Origin: Caldifarciminota bacterium
Lineage (GTDB): Bacteria > WOR-3 > Hydrothermia > WGAB01
Assembly: GCA_015489295.1 (NCBI GenBank)
Contig: WGAB01000294.1
Coordinates: 1-41,186 of the forward strand
Length of the DNA stretch: 41,186 nucleotides
Reading direction: 5' to 3'
How positions within the stretch are numbered: position 1 is the stretch's first letter; the number at the start of each line of letters is the position of its first letter. Under the pieces are notes generated by a model. The model searched no databases and was not told the DNA's origin. It saw only the letters and a list, made by a program, of their open reading frames with translations. Positions 32,611-40,286 of the stretch are shown one piece after another. The position numbers and the translations under genes were made by a program.

Positions 32611-33670
32611 GTTCGACCTCCCCTGTTTTTCGATAGGCCCGGAGTTTGGCGCTGCGGGCCCGGGGGTTTCGTCGGATTTCCGTGTCCTGGGGGCGCAGGG
32701 GTTTGCGGGTGAGGGGTTCAAGGCCCTCCAGGTTTTTCAAGGCCTTGGCCATCCGGTCTTCCAGCGAGTGGTACGACAGGATGACCAGCCGGCCGTTTCG
32801 GCTCAACACCTCCAGGGCGCCGGCCAGGCCCTCGGCCACCCGGTCCAGTTCCCGGTTCACCAGGATGCGCAGGGCCTGGTACACCCGGGCCCGGGTCCGG
32901 GTGCGGCGGTGTACCGGCACCCAGCGATCAATGAGGGCATTGAGGTCTTCGGTGGTTTCCAGGGGTCGGCGTTGCCGGGCCTCTACGATGGCCCGGGCCA
33001 GGCGGCGGGCCAGGGGCTCCTCGCCGTACAGCCGAAGCACGGCCTCCAGGAAGGGCTGGGGCGCGCGGTTGAGGTACCAGGCGGCAGGGTGGCCCTCGGA
33101 GGGATCGAACCGCAGGTCCAGGGGCTCGGTTTTGCGGAAGGTGAAGCCGCGGCCAGCGTGGTCCAGATGGTACGACGAGAGCCCCAGGTCGAAGAGCACG
33201 CCCTGCACCTCCTGGATGCCCAGCTCGCGGAGGATGCGGGGCAGGTCCGCGAAGTCGGCCTGAAGCACCTGCACCTGGGGATAAGTGCGGAGCCGTTGCC
33301 GGGCGATGCGGACCAGGTCGGGGTCCCGGTCCAGGGCGATCACCCGGCCCCGGGGGCCCACGGCCTGGGCCAGGGCTTCGGTGTGGCCGCCGGCCCCCGC
33401 GGTGGCATCCACCACCACGCTGCCAGCCCGGGGCTGCAGGAATTCCAGCACTTCGCTGAGCATCACGGGCCGGTGGACCTCAGCGGGTTCGTCGTTCAGG
33501 GGGAAGCCGTTGACCAGGGAGAAGTAGGCGAGGTCCTCGCGCCGGCCCAGCAGGGTGACCTGGAAGCCCCTCCGGAGCCAGGTTTCCACCTGGCGGCCCA
33601 GAGCCAGGAGTTTCCACCGGCTCAGGGGCTGGAGTTCGGCCAGGTCGATCACCCGGACCCCGGTATTCAC
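32540..33670 (-). CDS. rsmH: 16S rRNA (cytosine-1402-N4)-methyltransferase RsmH with N-terminal extension
   Basis: 376 residues; typical RsmH is about 310. The methyltransferase begins at His66 (HRPVMLSEVLEFL), with the SAM site VVDATAGAGGHTEAL, VIALDRDPDLV, GVLFDLGLSSYHLD and the C-terminal block LSYHSLEDRMAK...EIRRNPRARSAKLRAY. Residues 1-62 are additional and look like the second half of a STAS domain (VRVIDLAELQPLS, GRQVETWLRRGFQVTLLG, YFSLVNGFPL). The GTG start overlaps the mraZ stop (GTGA), so the extension is probably real. About 28 C-terminal residues beyond SAKLRAY are also extra and overlap ftsL. The enzyme modifies the ribosomal P site. Confidence 0.94.
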   Translation of the reverse strand: MNTGVRVIDLAELQPLSRWKLLALGRQVETWLRRGFQVTLLGRREDLAYFSLVNGFPLNDEPAEVHRPVMLSEVLEFLQPRAGSVVVDATAGAGGHTEALAQAVGPRGRVIALDRDPDLVRIARQRLRTYPQVQVLQADFADLPRILRELGIQEVQGVLFDLGLSSYHLDHAGRGFTFRKTEPLDLRFDPSEGHPAAWYLNRAPQPFLEAVLRLYGEEPLARRLARAIVEARQRRPLETTEDLNALIDRWVPVHRRTRTRARVYQALRILVNRELDRVAEGLAGALEVLSRNGRLVILSYHSLEDRMAKALKNLEGLEPLTRKPLRPQDTEIRRNPRARSAKLRAYRKTGEVERGETLRAYLRSFVPHPGGHLDVL

Positions 33671-34110
33671 GGAACGGCCTCCTTTGCCTCGGTTTCAGGG
33701 GTGCTCTGCAGGGTTTCTTTTTCCAGGGTTTCGGGGTCCCAGATTTCCACCCAGGAGCCCATGTGGGTAAAGGCGGCCCGGTTCCGGATGCCGGCGTAGC
33801 GCAGGAGGTTGCCGGGGATCACGATGCGGCCCATGGTATCCAGGGTGGTTTCCACCTTGTGGGCCATCACGCGGCGGTACCGTTTGAGCAGGGGCGAGGA
33901 TTCAAAGGGCGACAGTTCCTGGAACCGCTCTTCGACCTCGCGTTTCCACTGTTCCGGGGTGAACATCACGATGCACCGATCGGCGCCCACCGTGAGGTAC
34001 AGGGTGGCGCCGTGGGTGAGGTGGCGGCGGATCCACATGGGGATCAGCACCCTTCCCTTGGCGTCCACCGCCGCGATGCGGAGATCCCGGTCCTTCGAGG
34101 TCTTTGCCAC
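33667..34110 (-). CDS. mraZ: Transcriptional regulator MraZ
   Basis: 147 residues from the GTG at 34110. Two SpoVT/AbrB-type half domains are present: AVDAKGRVLIPMWIRRHL and TLDTMGRIVIPGNLLRYAGI, with the DxxGRxxIP core in each. MraZ forms rings that bind direct repeats upstream of its own operon and represses the dcw genes. An ATG at 34143 is in frame but falls within the predicted -10 box, upstream of the expected transcription start. The GTG is preceded by AAGGTGG at good spacing and gives the usual family length. It is the first gene of the cluster. Confidence 0.93.
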   Translation of the reverse strand: MAKTSKDRDLRIAAVDAKGRVLIPMWIRRHLTHGATLYLTVGADRCIVMFTPEQWKREVEERFQELSPFESSPLLKRYRRVMAHKVETTLDTMGRIVIPGNLLRYAGIRNRAAFTHMGSWVEIWDPETLEKETLQSTPETEAKEAVP

Positions 34111-34120
34111 TTTTTGCCAC
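34103..34120 (-). promoter_or_regulatory. MraZ operator (two GTGGCAAA repeats)
   Basis: On the minus strand GTGGCAAA occurs at 34113-34120 and again at 34103-34110, with a 10-base period (one helical turn). MraZ boxes are known as short direct repeats with this kind of spacing, and AAAGTGGCAAA-like repeats have been described for mollicute MraZ. Here the repeats overlap the ribosome binding site, and the second one contains the GTG start codon, so binding would block early transcription. Confidence 0.75.
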
Positions 34121-34138
34121 CTTTTTGATTCAGTGGCT

Positions 34139-34167
34139 ATCATGGGACCGAACGGGCGGCTTGTCAA
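34139..34167 (-). promoter_or_regulatory. Promoter of the dcw cluster
   Basis: Perfect TTGACA (34162-34167) with CATGAT (34139-34144) after a 17-base spacer, read leftward. The expected start is near 34132, giving a ~22-base leader to the mraZ GTG. The -35 box is embedded in a 13-base palindrome, GGCTTGACAAGCC (34158-34170), which may be an additional regulator site. No other strong promoter was noticed down to ftsZ. Confidence 0.65.
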
Positions 34168-34290
34168 GCCGTCCCCGGGGAGGCCCTTTTAAAGCCTTGA
34201 TTTTCATGGGGTTTCTGGGGCTTGATTTCCGGGCGACTCCGGCCCTCCCGATCCCGGTTTGCGGTGGAAAACTCGTGGAAAAGATAGAGG

Positions 34291-34315
34291 TAACCCTTTG
34301 GGCACGAAAGGGTTA
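34291..34315 (-). terminator. Hairpin terminator downstream of tonB
   Basis: TAACCCTTT and AAAGGGTTA form a 9-bp stem with a 7-base loop. Read leftward it is followed by CCTCTATCTTTT, a broken T-run. It lies 54 bases past the tonB stop and probably ends the pyrG-tonB transcript. The remaining ~120 bases up to the mraZ promoter hold only short direct repeats (CTTGATTT at 34196 and 34221) and no evident gene. Confidence 0.6.
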
Positions 34316-34343
34316 GAGGGATAACCGGCCTTGGGACCAAAAG

Positions 34344-34361
34344 GTGGCAAAAGGTGGCAAA
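34344..34361 (+). promoter_or_regulatory. Second MraZ-like box pair
   Basis: GTGGCAAA at 34344-34351 and 34354-34361, with the same 10-base period as the mraZ operator but on the opposite strand. The surrounding AAAAGGTGGCAAAAGGTGGC closely matches the operator context. It lies between the tonB stop and its terminator. It may help MraZ form a loop or regulate antisense transcription, or be a relic of duplication. Confidence 0.5.
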
Positions 34362-34368
34362 GAGGGGA

Positions 34369-34953
34369 TCAGGCGCCCGGCGGCAGCCGGAAGGTGAAGG
34401 TCACGATGCCGTCCTGCACGCCCTCCAGGCCCGGCGGCAGGGGGCTGAAACGCCAGGTGCGCAGGGATTCCAGCACCAGGCGCTCCAGTTCCGGAGGCCC
34501 CCGGCGGATCAGGCGGACCGAGCCCACGGTGCCGTCGGGCAGCACCTCGATGCGTACCTGGATTTCCGCTTCCCGCAGCAGGGGCACCGGAGGCGGCAGC
34601 CGGTACCGCACCAGTTGCCGATGGGCGATCCGCCCCTGGATCTTTACTCCCATGGCCTTGCCCCCAAAGAGCTGCTTTTCCTGGGTTTGCTCCTCCTGCT
34701 GAAGCCGCTGCATCCGTTTCCGGAGGGCCAGTTCCTCGGGCAGGGGCTCGGTGCCCTGGATTCGGGGCGGTGCCGGCCGGCGTACCCGGCTCGGGGTCAC
34801 AGGCCCGGCCTCCACGGCAGGGGCTGGTGCGAAGGTTACGGCCAGCCAGGTTTCGGGGGCCCTGGGCACCCGCACGTGCCACAGGGCAAAGGCGCCCAAA
34901 AGCAAAAGGTGCAGGGCCGTGGAAAGGCCCCAGGCCGCCGCCCGTTCGTTCAT
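34369..34953 (-). CDS. TonB family energy transducer
   Basis: 194 residues: one N-terminal membrane helix (LSTALHLLLLGAFALWHV), a proline- and glutamine-rich linker (about 40-110), and a C-terminal TonB domain (VRIEVLPDGTVGSVRLIRRG, ERLVLESLRTWRFSPLP) with the family 'DGxV...V..SSG...LD.AAL.A.R.WRF.P'-type pattern. TonB-family proteins carry proton-motive energy from ExbB-ExbD to outer-membrane receptors. The start overlaps the exbD stop by 4 bases. Confidence 0.9.
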   Translation of the reverse strand: MNERAAAWGLSTALHLLLLGAFALWHVRVPRAPETWLAVTFAPAPAVEAGPVTPSRVRRPAPPRIQGTEPLPEELALRKRMQRLQQEEQTQEKQLFGGKAMGVKIQGRIAHRQLVRYRLPPPVPLLREAEIQVRIEVLPDGTVGSVRLIRRGPPELERLVLESLRTWRFSPLPPGLEGVQDGIVTFTFRLPPGA

Positions 34954-35354
34954 GGTCGACTTTCCTGGGTGGCAATCACAAGGCGCTGGGCGCCGCCCTT
35001 CTGGGCCGCCTCCAGCACCTCGATGGCCCGCTGGAGCGGCACCTCCCGGTCGGACATCAGCACCACCGGGGTTTGGGGATGGTCCCGCAGCAGGGCGTGG
35101 AGTTTGGGGGGCAGGGCCGCCAGTTCCACGGCCTCCTGGTTCAGGTACAGGCGTCCGTCCCGGGTGAGGGTGAGCACCACCGGGGCCCGTTCCTTCAGGG
35201 GTTTGGCCTCGGCCCGGGGCAGCTTCACCCGGATCCCCTGGCTCAACACGAAGGTGGAGGTCAGCAGGAAGTAGATGAGCAACAGCAGCACGATGTCGGC
35301 CAGGGAGATCACCGAAAAGGAGGTCAGGGGTTTGTTCCGCAGTTTCACGGGCAT
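34950..35354 (-). CDS. exbD: ExbD/TolR family biopolymer transport protein
   Basis: 134 residues. A short cytoplasmic start (MPVKLRNKPLTSFSVIS) leads into the membrane helix LADIVLLLLIYFLLTSTFV with Asp20, the proton-carrying aspartate of the family (E. coli ExbD Asp25). The periplasmic part (GIRVKLPRAEAK, VVLTLTRDGRLYLNQEAVELAAL, PVVLMSDREVPLQRAIEVLEAAQKGGAQRLVIAT) is typical. ExbD versus TolR cannot be separated by sequence alone; a TonB-type partner gene and the absence of tolB and pal favour ExbD. Confidence 0.93.
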   Translation of the reverse strand: MPVKLRNKPLTSFSVISLADIVLLLLIYFLLTSTFVLSQGIRVKLPRAEAKPLKERAPVVLTLTRDGRLYLNQEAVELAALPPKLHALLRDHPQTPVVLMSDREVPLQRAIEVLEAAQKGGAQRLVIATQESRP

Positions 35355-35357
35355 GGG

Positions 35358-35972
35358 CTATTCCTCCCGTTTCAGGAGGTCCAGGAGATCCAGGGTGTGC
35401 CGTTCCAGGCTTACCACCAGGTCCTGCGCCCGTCCCACGAGCCAGTTGTACAGCAGATAGGCCACGATCCCCACGGACAGCCCCACGGCGGTGGTCACCA
35501 GGGCCTCCCAGATGCCGCCGGCCAATACCGAAGCGTCCACGGAGCCGCCCTGGCGCTGCACGGCCATGAAGGCGCGGATCATGCCGGTGACCGTGCCCAG
35601 GAAGCCCAGGAGCGGGGCCAGGCCAGCCACGGTGGCCAGGGCCAGCAGGTTGCGTTCCAGGGCATGGGCTTCGAGGTGCAACTGATCGGTGGCATAGGTT
35701 TTCAGGTCCGAGAGGGACAGGTGCCGGTGGTCCAGCACTGCCAGCAGGACCCGGGCTAAGGGCAGGGGATTGTGGCGGCTGGCACTTCGGGCGGCCTCAA
35801 GGTCGCCGCTCCGCAGCGCGTTTTTCACCTGTCGAACGAAGTCGTCCAGGTCCCGTTGCACCCGGTGGAACACGAGCCAGCGCTCCACAGCCGCGGCCAG
35901 GGCCACCAGCGAGAGCAAAAGGATGAGCCAAACGATCCAGCCACCCCGGGCAAGGATTTGCAACAGGGTCAT
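35358..35972 (-). CDS. exbB: ExbB/TolQ/MotA family proton channel protein
   Basis: 204 residues with three membrane helices: GGWIVWLILLLSLVALAAAVE near the N-terminus, then after a cytoplasmic loop LLALATVAGLAPLLGFLGTVTGMIRAF and LVTTAVGLSVGIVAYLLYNWLV. The block LAPLLGFLGTVTGMI and the conserved ALVTTAVGL are the family signature. It forms the pentameric channel around ExbD. ATGA overlap with the barrel-like protein upstream and 3 bases to exbD. Confidence 0.93.
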   Translation of the reverse strand: MTLLQILARGGWIVWLILLLSLVALAAAVERWLVFHRVQRDLDDFVRQVKNALRSGDLEAARSASRHNPLPLARVLLAVLDHRHLSLSDLKTYATDQLHLEAHALERNLLALATVAGLAPLLGFLGTVTGMIRAFMAVQRQGGSVDASVLAGGIWEALVTTAVGLSVGIVAYLLYNWLVGRAQDLVVSLERHTLDLLDLLKREE

Positions 35973-37510
35973 GGGTTACCTCCTGGAAGGGCAAAGGTGT
36001 TGAGCCACAGCCCGACAAAGAGTCGGCGCCCTTGAGGCAGCAGGCTGGGCTCCTCCAGGAGATTCCAGACCCCCGCCGCTGCCCAGAAGGCGCGCGCAAG
36101 GCGGTGCTGCAGCCAGAAATCCACGCTTGGATATTCCTCCGACCGCACCTGGGCTACGAGCCAGGTGTCGGGCATCCAGCGGTACCGGAACCGGAGGAAG
36201 CCCAGGAGGAAGGGCCAGTGCGCCCCCTTCAGCGCCACCTGGATGCTGCCGGCCGCCGTGAGGTCGACCCGGGAAGAGTGCCGGACGATCCCGGGGCGGA
36301 AAAAGAGGAGGGTAGAGGTGACAGGCCTGGAGTCCCAGGGCACGATCCACCGGTCCACCTGTTCCACTCCTACCTGCATAGAGAAGGTTCCGCGGGCACC
36401 CCGGCGATGGTACACCACGGCGCCGCCGGTTTGCCAGGCCGCCTGGGAAAGGGTAGAAGCGAGGTACCACCGGTACCCTTCCCAGGTGTCCAGCAGGGCT
36501 CCCAGGGCGGCACCCGGGGCAGGCGAGGCCAGAAGATCGGGCACGGTCCCGTGGAGGGGGATCCGGGAATCGCCGGGAACCCGGAGCTGGCGATACAGGA
36601 CCACGCCCCGCACCCCCTGCCCTATGGGCTGGTACAGCGCCAGCTGACCCACGGGCTGCCAGGAGCCAGAGGCCCACCGGGCCCCGCCGACGTCAGCCTG
36701 CAGTTCCCCGCGGGAAAACCAGGTCTTCAGGCCGATCCGGGCGTCCAGGGCTACGGAATCACCGGCCCTGTAAGCACGGGCCTGGAACCCGAGTTTCCGG
36801 GTAGCCCCCAGGCGCCAGCGGAAGCCTGCGTCAAGGCCTTCGCCCAGGTGTTGCTCCGTGGTGTCGTGGGTGCCGCATTCCACCCCTTCCACCTGGGTCC
36901 GCCGGTTCAGCACCACCAACCAGGGAGAGATTCGGACCTGGAACGGGCCCGGGTTTCCCCCGAGATGCGCCCGCAGGGCACCCCAGGTGGGCCATTCCCT
37001 GACCTTGCAGAAAAGGAGCGTGGAGAACCGCTGGAACAGGGTCCGGCCCATCCATTCCAGGCTCTGGCCGCTAAGGGCCGCGCGTCCCCAGAACTGGATC
37101 TCCCGGGAAATCCCTGGTTCGTTTTCCAGGGGCTGGAACATTCCCTGCACCCATCCCTCGGCCGTACTGCGGCCCCCGGCGATCCGCAGGGCCAGGCCAG
37201 CGCTGCCGCCACCGTAGGCTGGCAGGAGGTAGGCCTGGATGCCTGTCCGGAGGGCTCTTGCGGGCGCGGGCTGGGGCAGGGGCAGGGTCACCGGCAGGGT
37301 GGAGGGCGCCGCAAAGAAGCCGGCGGCCAGGCCAGGAACCCCGGGCTCCGGGGTGTACACCACCCGGGGGTACGCCTCGACCGCCGTGCGCTGGAGCCGG
37401 AGGGTGTCCAGGCCGTAGATCACGAAGCGGCCCAGCTTCAAGGTAGGCAGCCTTGGCCCCAGGGTATCCGGGGCAGCCACCAGTGCCAGGGTTAGCCACA
37501 GAGAGATCAT
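35969..37510 (-). CDS. Putative outer-membrane beta-barrel protein, unknown
   Basis: 513 residues that I do not recognise. A short hydrophobic start (MISLWLTLALVAAPDTLG) looks like a signal peptide. The rest is rich in alternating polar/hydrophobic strands with many aromatic and Arg residues (FQVRISPWLVVLNRRT, LGFQARAYRAGDSVALDARIGLKTW, VGQLALYQPIGQGVRGVVLYRQL, FLLGFLRFRYRWMPDTWLVAQVRS), consistent with a barrel of perhaps 16-22 strands. The tail RLFVGLWLNTFALPGGNP has the strand near the C-terminus, expected for outer-membrane insertion. No plug domain or TonB box is obvious. It is tightly overlapped with the TPR gene and exbB, so it may be the client of this ExbBD-TonB set. Confidence 0.68.
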   Translation of the reverse strand: MISLWLTLALVAAPDTLGPRLPTLKLGRFVIYGLDTLRLQRTAVEAYPRVVYTPEPGVPGLAAGFFAAPSTLPVTLPLPQPAPARALRTGIQAYLLPAYGGGSAGLALRIAGGRSTAEGWVQGMFQPLENEPGISREIQFWGRAALSGQSLEWMGRTLFQRFSTLLFCKVREWPTWGALRAHLGGNPGPFQVRISPWLVVLNRRTQVEGVECGTHDTTEQHLGEGLDAGFRWRLGATRKLGFQARAYRAGDSVALDARIGLKTWFSRGELQADVGGARWASGSWQPVGQLALYQPIGQGVRGVVLYRQLRVPGDSRIPLHGTVPDLLASPAPGAALGALLDTWEGYRWYLASTLSQAAWQTGGAVVYHRRGARGTFSMQVGVEQVDRWIVPWDSRPVTSTLLFFRPGIVRHSSRVDLTAAGSIQVALKGAHWPFLLGFLRFRYRWMPDTWLVAQVRSEEYPSVDFWLQHRLARAFWAAAGVWNLLEEPSLLPQGRRLFVGLWLNTFALPGGNP

Positions 37511-40236
37511 GGGCCTTCACCTCCTGAGGGCTTCAGGGTATCTTGGACGCTGGCGGCCTGGCGTTCCCGCCAGCGTTGTTCCAGTTTGTTGGCCAGGATC
37601 CGGGCCTCGCGGGCCCGGGGATCCCGCGGATACTTCCGGGCAAACCGACGGTACGCCACCACGGCCTCCCGGAGCCGGTCCATTTTGGCGTAGGTTTGGG
37701 CAGCGCGCCACAGTGCGGGAGCCGCAATGTCGGGCGCCGCCTCAAAGAGGGTGGCCGCCGTCACATAGGCTTCCACCGCCCCCTTCAGGTCGCCCCATTC
37801 GCGAAGCAGGTCGCCCTTGGTGAGCCAGGCCCGGCCGGCCAGTTCGTCGGTGTGGCGACCGATGACCGTGTCCAGCAGGGCCACGGCCTGTTCCCGCTGG
37901 CCCTTCCGGAACAGCAGCGGGGCCCAGGCCACGAGGGCCGCATCGGTGAGGGGATGCCGGGGATACTGGTGGTACAGCCGGGCGAAGAAGGTGTCGGCCG
38001 TGGCCGAATCCCCCAGGCTCAGGGCCAGATGAGCCACCTGGTACAGGGCCTGGGGCCGGAAGGTGCTCAGGGCGTGGTGCCGGAGGAACCCCCGGAAGGC
38101 CTGGAGCGCCTCCCGGGTACGCCCCAGCCGGGCCAGGCATTCGGCCCGCCGGAAGTCGGCCTCCTCCTGGCCCTTCAGCGCTTCGAAGTATCGGATTGCG
38201 CGATCACACTGCTCCAGGCGATAGGCTGCCATGCCAGCGGTCCAGAGGGCTTCCCTCCGCCAGGCGGTGTCCTGAACGGCGGCGAGAAAGGTGTCGGCCA
38301 GGGCCAGTGCCCGGGCGTACTCGCCGATGTTGTACCGGAACTGGGCTTCGCGTAAAAGCAGGAGGGTGCGGAGCTCCGGCACCTGTTGCCGCAGCGAGGC
38401 CAGGAGCACGGCCAGGGTGTCGGTGCGGTTCATCTTCTGAACGGTCCAGAACAAGCCCTCCAGGGCCTGGTCCACGAGCGGACTCCGGGGATCATGTTCG
38501 ATGAGGGTGCGATAGGCCTCCAGGGCTTTGGCATACTGCCCGTGGTTGTACAGCAGGTTGCCGCGTTCCAGCAGGATGCGGTCCTGGAGGTCGGCCGGGG
38601 CCTGCTGGGCGAAGCGGTCCAGGGCTTCCAGGGCCTTGTCCAGGTTGCCGGTCATTTCCCAGCTCGTGGCCAGCAGGTAGAGGGCCAGCGAGCCGTGGGG
38701 CGCCTGGGGCCAGGTTTTTACCAGGTGTTCCAGCCACTGGGCGGCCTCGGCGTAGCGCCGTTGCCGGTAAAGGCTCAGGGCCAGGCCCCACAGGGCCTCC
38801 TGCTGGACCGTAGCACTGGGGGCCGTTTGCCAGGCCTCCCGGTACCACTCTTCGGCCTGACGATACTGCCGCAGATTAAAGGCGCAGTCGCCCAGGTAGA
38901 GCAGCACCCGGTGCCGCAGTCCCGGCAGGTTCAGGGCCTGCCGGAGGTTCTGCTGGGCCAGCCCGTAGTATCCCTGCCGGTAGGCCACGAGCCCCAGCAG
39001 GTACTGTACATAGGGATGCCAGGCTGCCGGGGCCGTGCGGAACAGCCCCTGGAGCAGGCGGTACGCGCGGGCATAGTCGTCCCTCTGAAAGGCAGCCACG
39101 GCCTCCAGGAAACGGCGATGGTGCTGCAGGGAGTCGGGGAGGGCGTTGGGCAGAAGATGGAGCTGGCCCTGGGCTGGTTCCTCTTCGCCCGCCATGAGCA
39201 AAGCCTCGGCGTATTTCAGCCGGAAAAAGGGTTGCCAGGTAGAGTCCACCTGGAACTCCAGGGCCCGGTACCGGGCCAGAGCCTCCCAGAGGCTCGAGGG
39301 GCGCTGCAGCGCCTGGGCCTCCAGGAATTGGAACAGCGGGGCCAGGGCAGAGGGGGGTGGCGCCTTGGAAAGCCAGCGGCTGACCTCGGCCGCGTTTCCT
39401 TGCCGCAGGGCCAGTGCAGCCAGCAAGTATGCAGCATAGGGGCGGTAGGCCGGCGTCCGAATTTGCTGGAGCAGGGCCCGGGCCGAGTCGACCACGGCCA
39501 TCCGGTAGTAGGCCATGCCCGCCAACAGGGTCAGGGCTTCCTGGAAAACGCCGGCACGGCGAAGATGGGTTACTGTCAGGTTGTGGCCCAGCCGAAAGGC
39601 GGCCAGGGCCCGGAACAGCCGTGAGGTGTCGTCGTCAAAGGACGCCAGGGTTTCCAGAGCCTTGTCGTAGCGCCCCAACTGATACAGCGCGAACCCCTGG
39701 AGCCGGGGAAAGGCCCGCTCCTGCTGCAGGAGCCGAAGGGCCTCCTGGGGGGCTCCGGTGGCCAGGTCCAGGCGGGCCAGGGTATGCACCACCTGCCGCC
39801 GGAGATCCGGTGCCAAGGAGCGATGCAGAGCGGTTTCCAGGAGATGCCGGGCCGTGTCCCACCGGGCCAGCTGCAGGTTGACCCGGATCCGGCGAAGCAG
39901 GACCGGGGTGTTCAGGGTTTCGGGCAGGGTTACCAGGGCCCGCCGGTACAGGGTGTCCGCCGCCTGCAGGTTGCCCCGGTGTTCTTCCAGGTCGGCCCAC
40001 CAGAGCCAGGCGAACCCCTGGCTTGAAGGAAGTTGAAGGGCCAGGAGGTGGCGGAGCAGCCGGATCTCCTCATCGGCGGGCATTCGCAGGTGGTGGGTGG
40101 TCAGCAGGTGGACCAGTTGCCGGGCCAGGGAATCGGGTGGGGGAGGAGGTGCGGCGTCGCCGGGCCGGAGGGCGACAAGCAGAAGAGACAGCAAGAGGAA
40201 TCCCTTAAAAACTCTGCCGCTGAAGGCGATGGACAA
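37507..40236 (-). CDS. Secreted/periplasmic TPR-repeat protein
   Basis: About 909 residues. The start is taken as the TTG at 40236, seven bases after GGGGAGGT; the GTG at 40245 would sit on the ribosome binding site itself. A signal peptide (VFKGFLLLSLLLVALRPGDA) precedes an almost continuous series of helical repeats with TPR patterns, for example LGDCAFNLRQYRQAEEWYRE, LWGLALSLYRQRRYAEAAQW, LERGNLLYNHGQYAKALEAY and LWRAAQTYAKMDRLREAVVAYRR. The C-terminal region resembles YbgF/CpoB-type repeats (YPRHPLTDAAL, FARKYPRDPRAREARILANK). Such proteins scaffold envelope complexes. It is coupled to the barrel gene and ExbBD-TonB. Confidence 0.85.
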   Translation of the reverse strand: MSIAFSGRVFKGFLLLSLLLVALRPGDAAPPPPPDSLARQLVHLLTTHHLRMPADEEIRLLRHLLALQLPSSQGFAWLWWADLEEHRGNLQAADTLYRRALVTLPETLNTPVLLRRIRVNLQLARWDTARHLLETALHRSLAPDLRRQVVHTLARLDLATGAPQEALRLLQQERAFPRLQGFALYQLGRYDKALETLASFDDDTSRLFRALAAFRLGHNLTVTHLRRAGVFQEALTLLAGMAYYRMAVVDSARALLQQIRTPAYRPYAAYLLAALALRQGNAAEVSRWLSKAPPPSALAPLFQFLEAQALQRPSSLWEALARYRALEFQVDSTWQPFFRLKYAEALLMAGEEEPAQGQLHLLPNALPDSLQHHRRFLEAVAAFQRDDYARAYRLLQGLFRTAPAAWHPYVQYLLGLVAYRQGYYGLAQQNLRQALNLPGLRHRVLLYLGDCAFNLRQYRQAEEWYREAWQTAPSATVQQEALWGLALSLYRQRRYAEAAQWLEHLVKTWPQAPHGSLALYLLATSWEMTGNLDKALEALDRFAQQAPADLQDRILLERGNLLYNHGQYAKALEAYRTLIEHDPRSPLVDQALEGLFWTVQKMNRTDTLAVLLASLRQQVPELRTLLLLREAQFRYNIGEYARALALADTFLAAVQDTAWRREALWTAGMAAYRLEQCDRAIRYFEALKGQEEADFRRAECLARLGRTREALQAFRGFLRHHALSTFRPQALYQVAHLALSLGDSATADTFFARLYHQYPRHPLTDAALVAWAPLLFRKGQREQAVALLDTVIGRHTDELAGRAWLTKGDLLREWGDLKGAVEAYVTAATLFEAAPDIAAPALWRAAQTYAKMDRLREAVVAYRRFARKYPRDPRAREARILANKLEQRWRERQAASVQDTLKPSGGEGP

Positions 40237-40286
40237 GGAGCACACCTCCCCGTTTGTTGTTTTAAGGATACAGCCCGGCGGCAGGG

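Noticed and set aside
34111..34167. Longer mraZ frames starting at the ATG at 34143 or further up
   Set aside because: These codons lie in or upstream of the predicted -10 box, before the expected transcription start; the GTG at 34110 gives the family length and has a ribosome binding site.
34950..35972. Annotation of the ExbB-ExbD pair as TolQ-TolR
   Set aside because: No tolA-type long helical protein, tolB or pal follows; the third gene has a TonB C-terminal domain. The TPR protein has some YbgF/CpoB likeness, so the possibility is kept in mind but not preferred.
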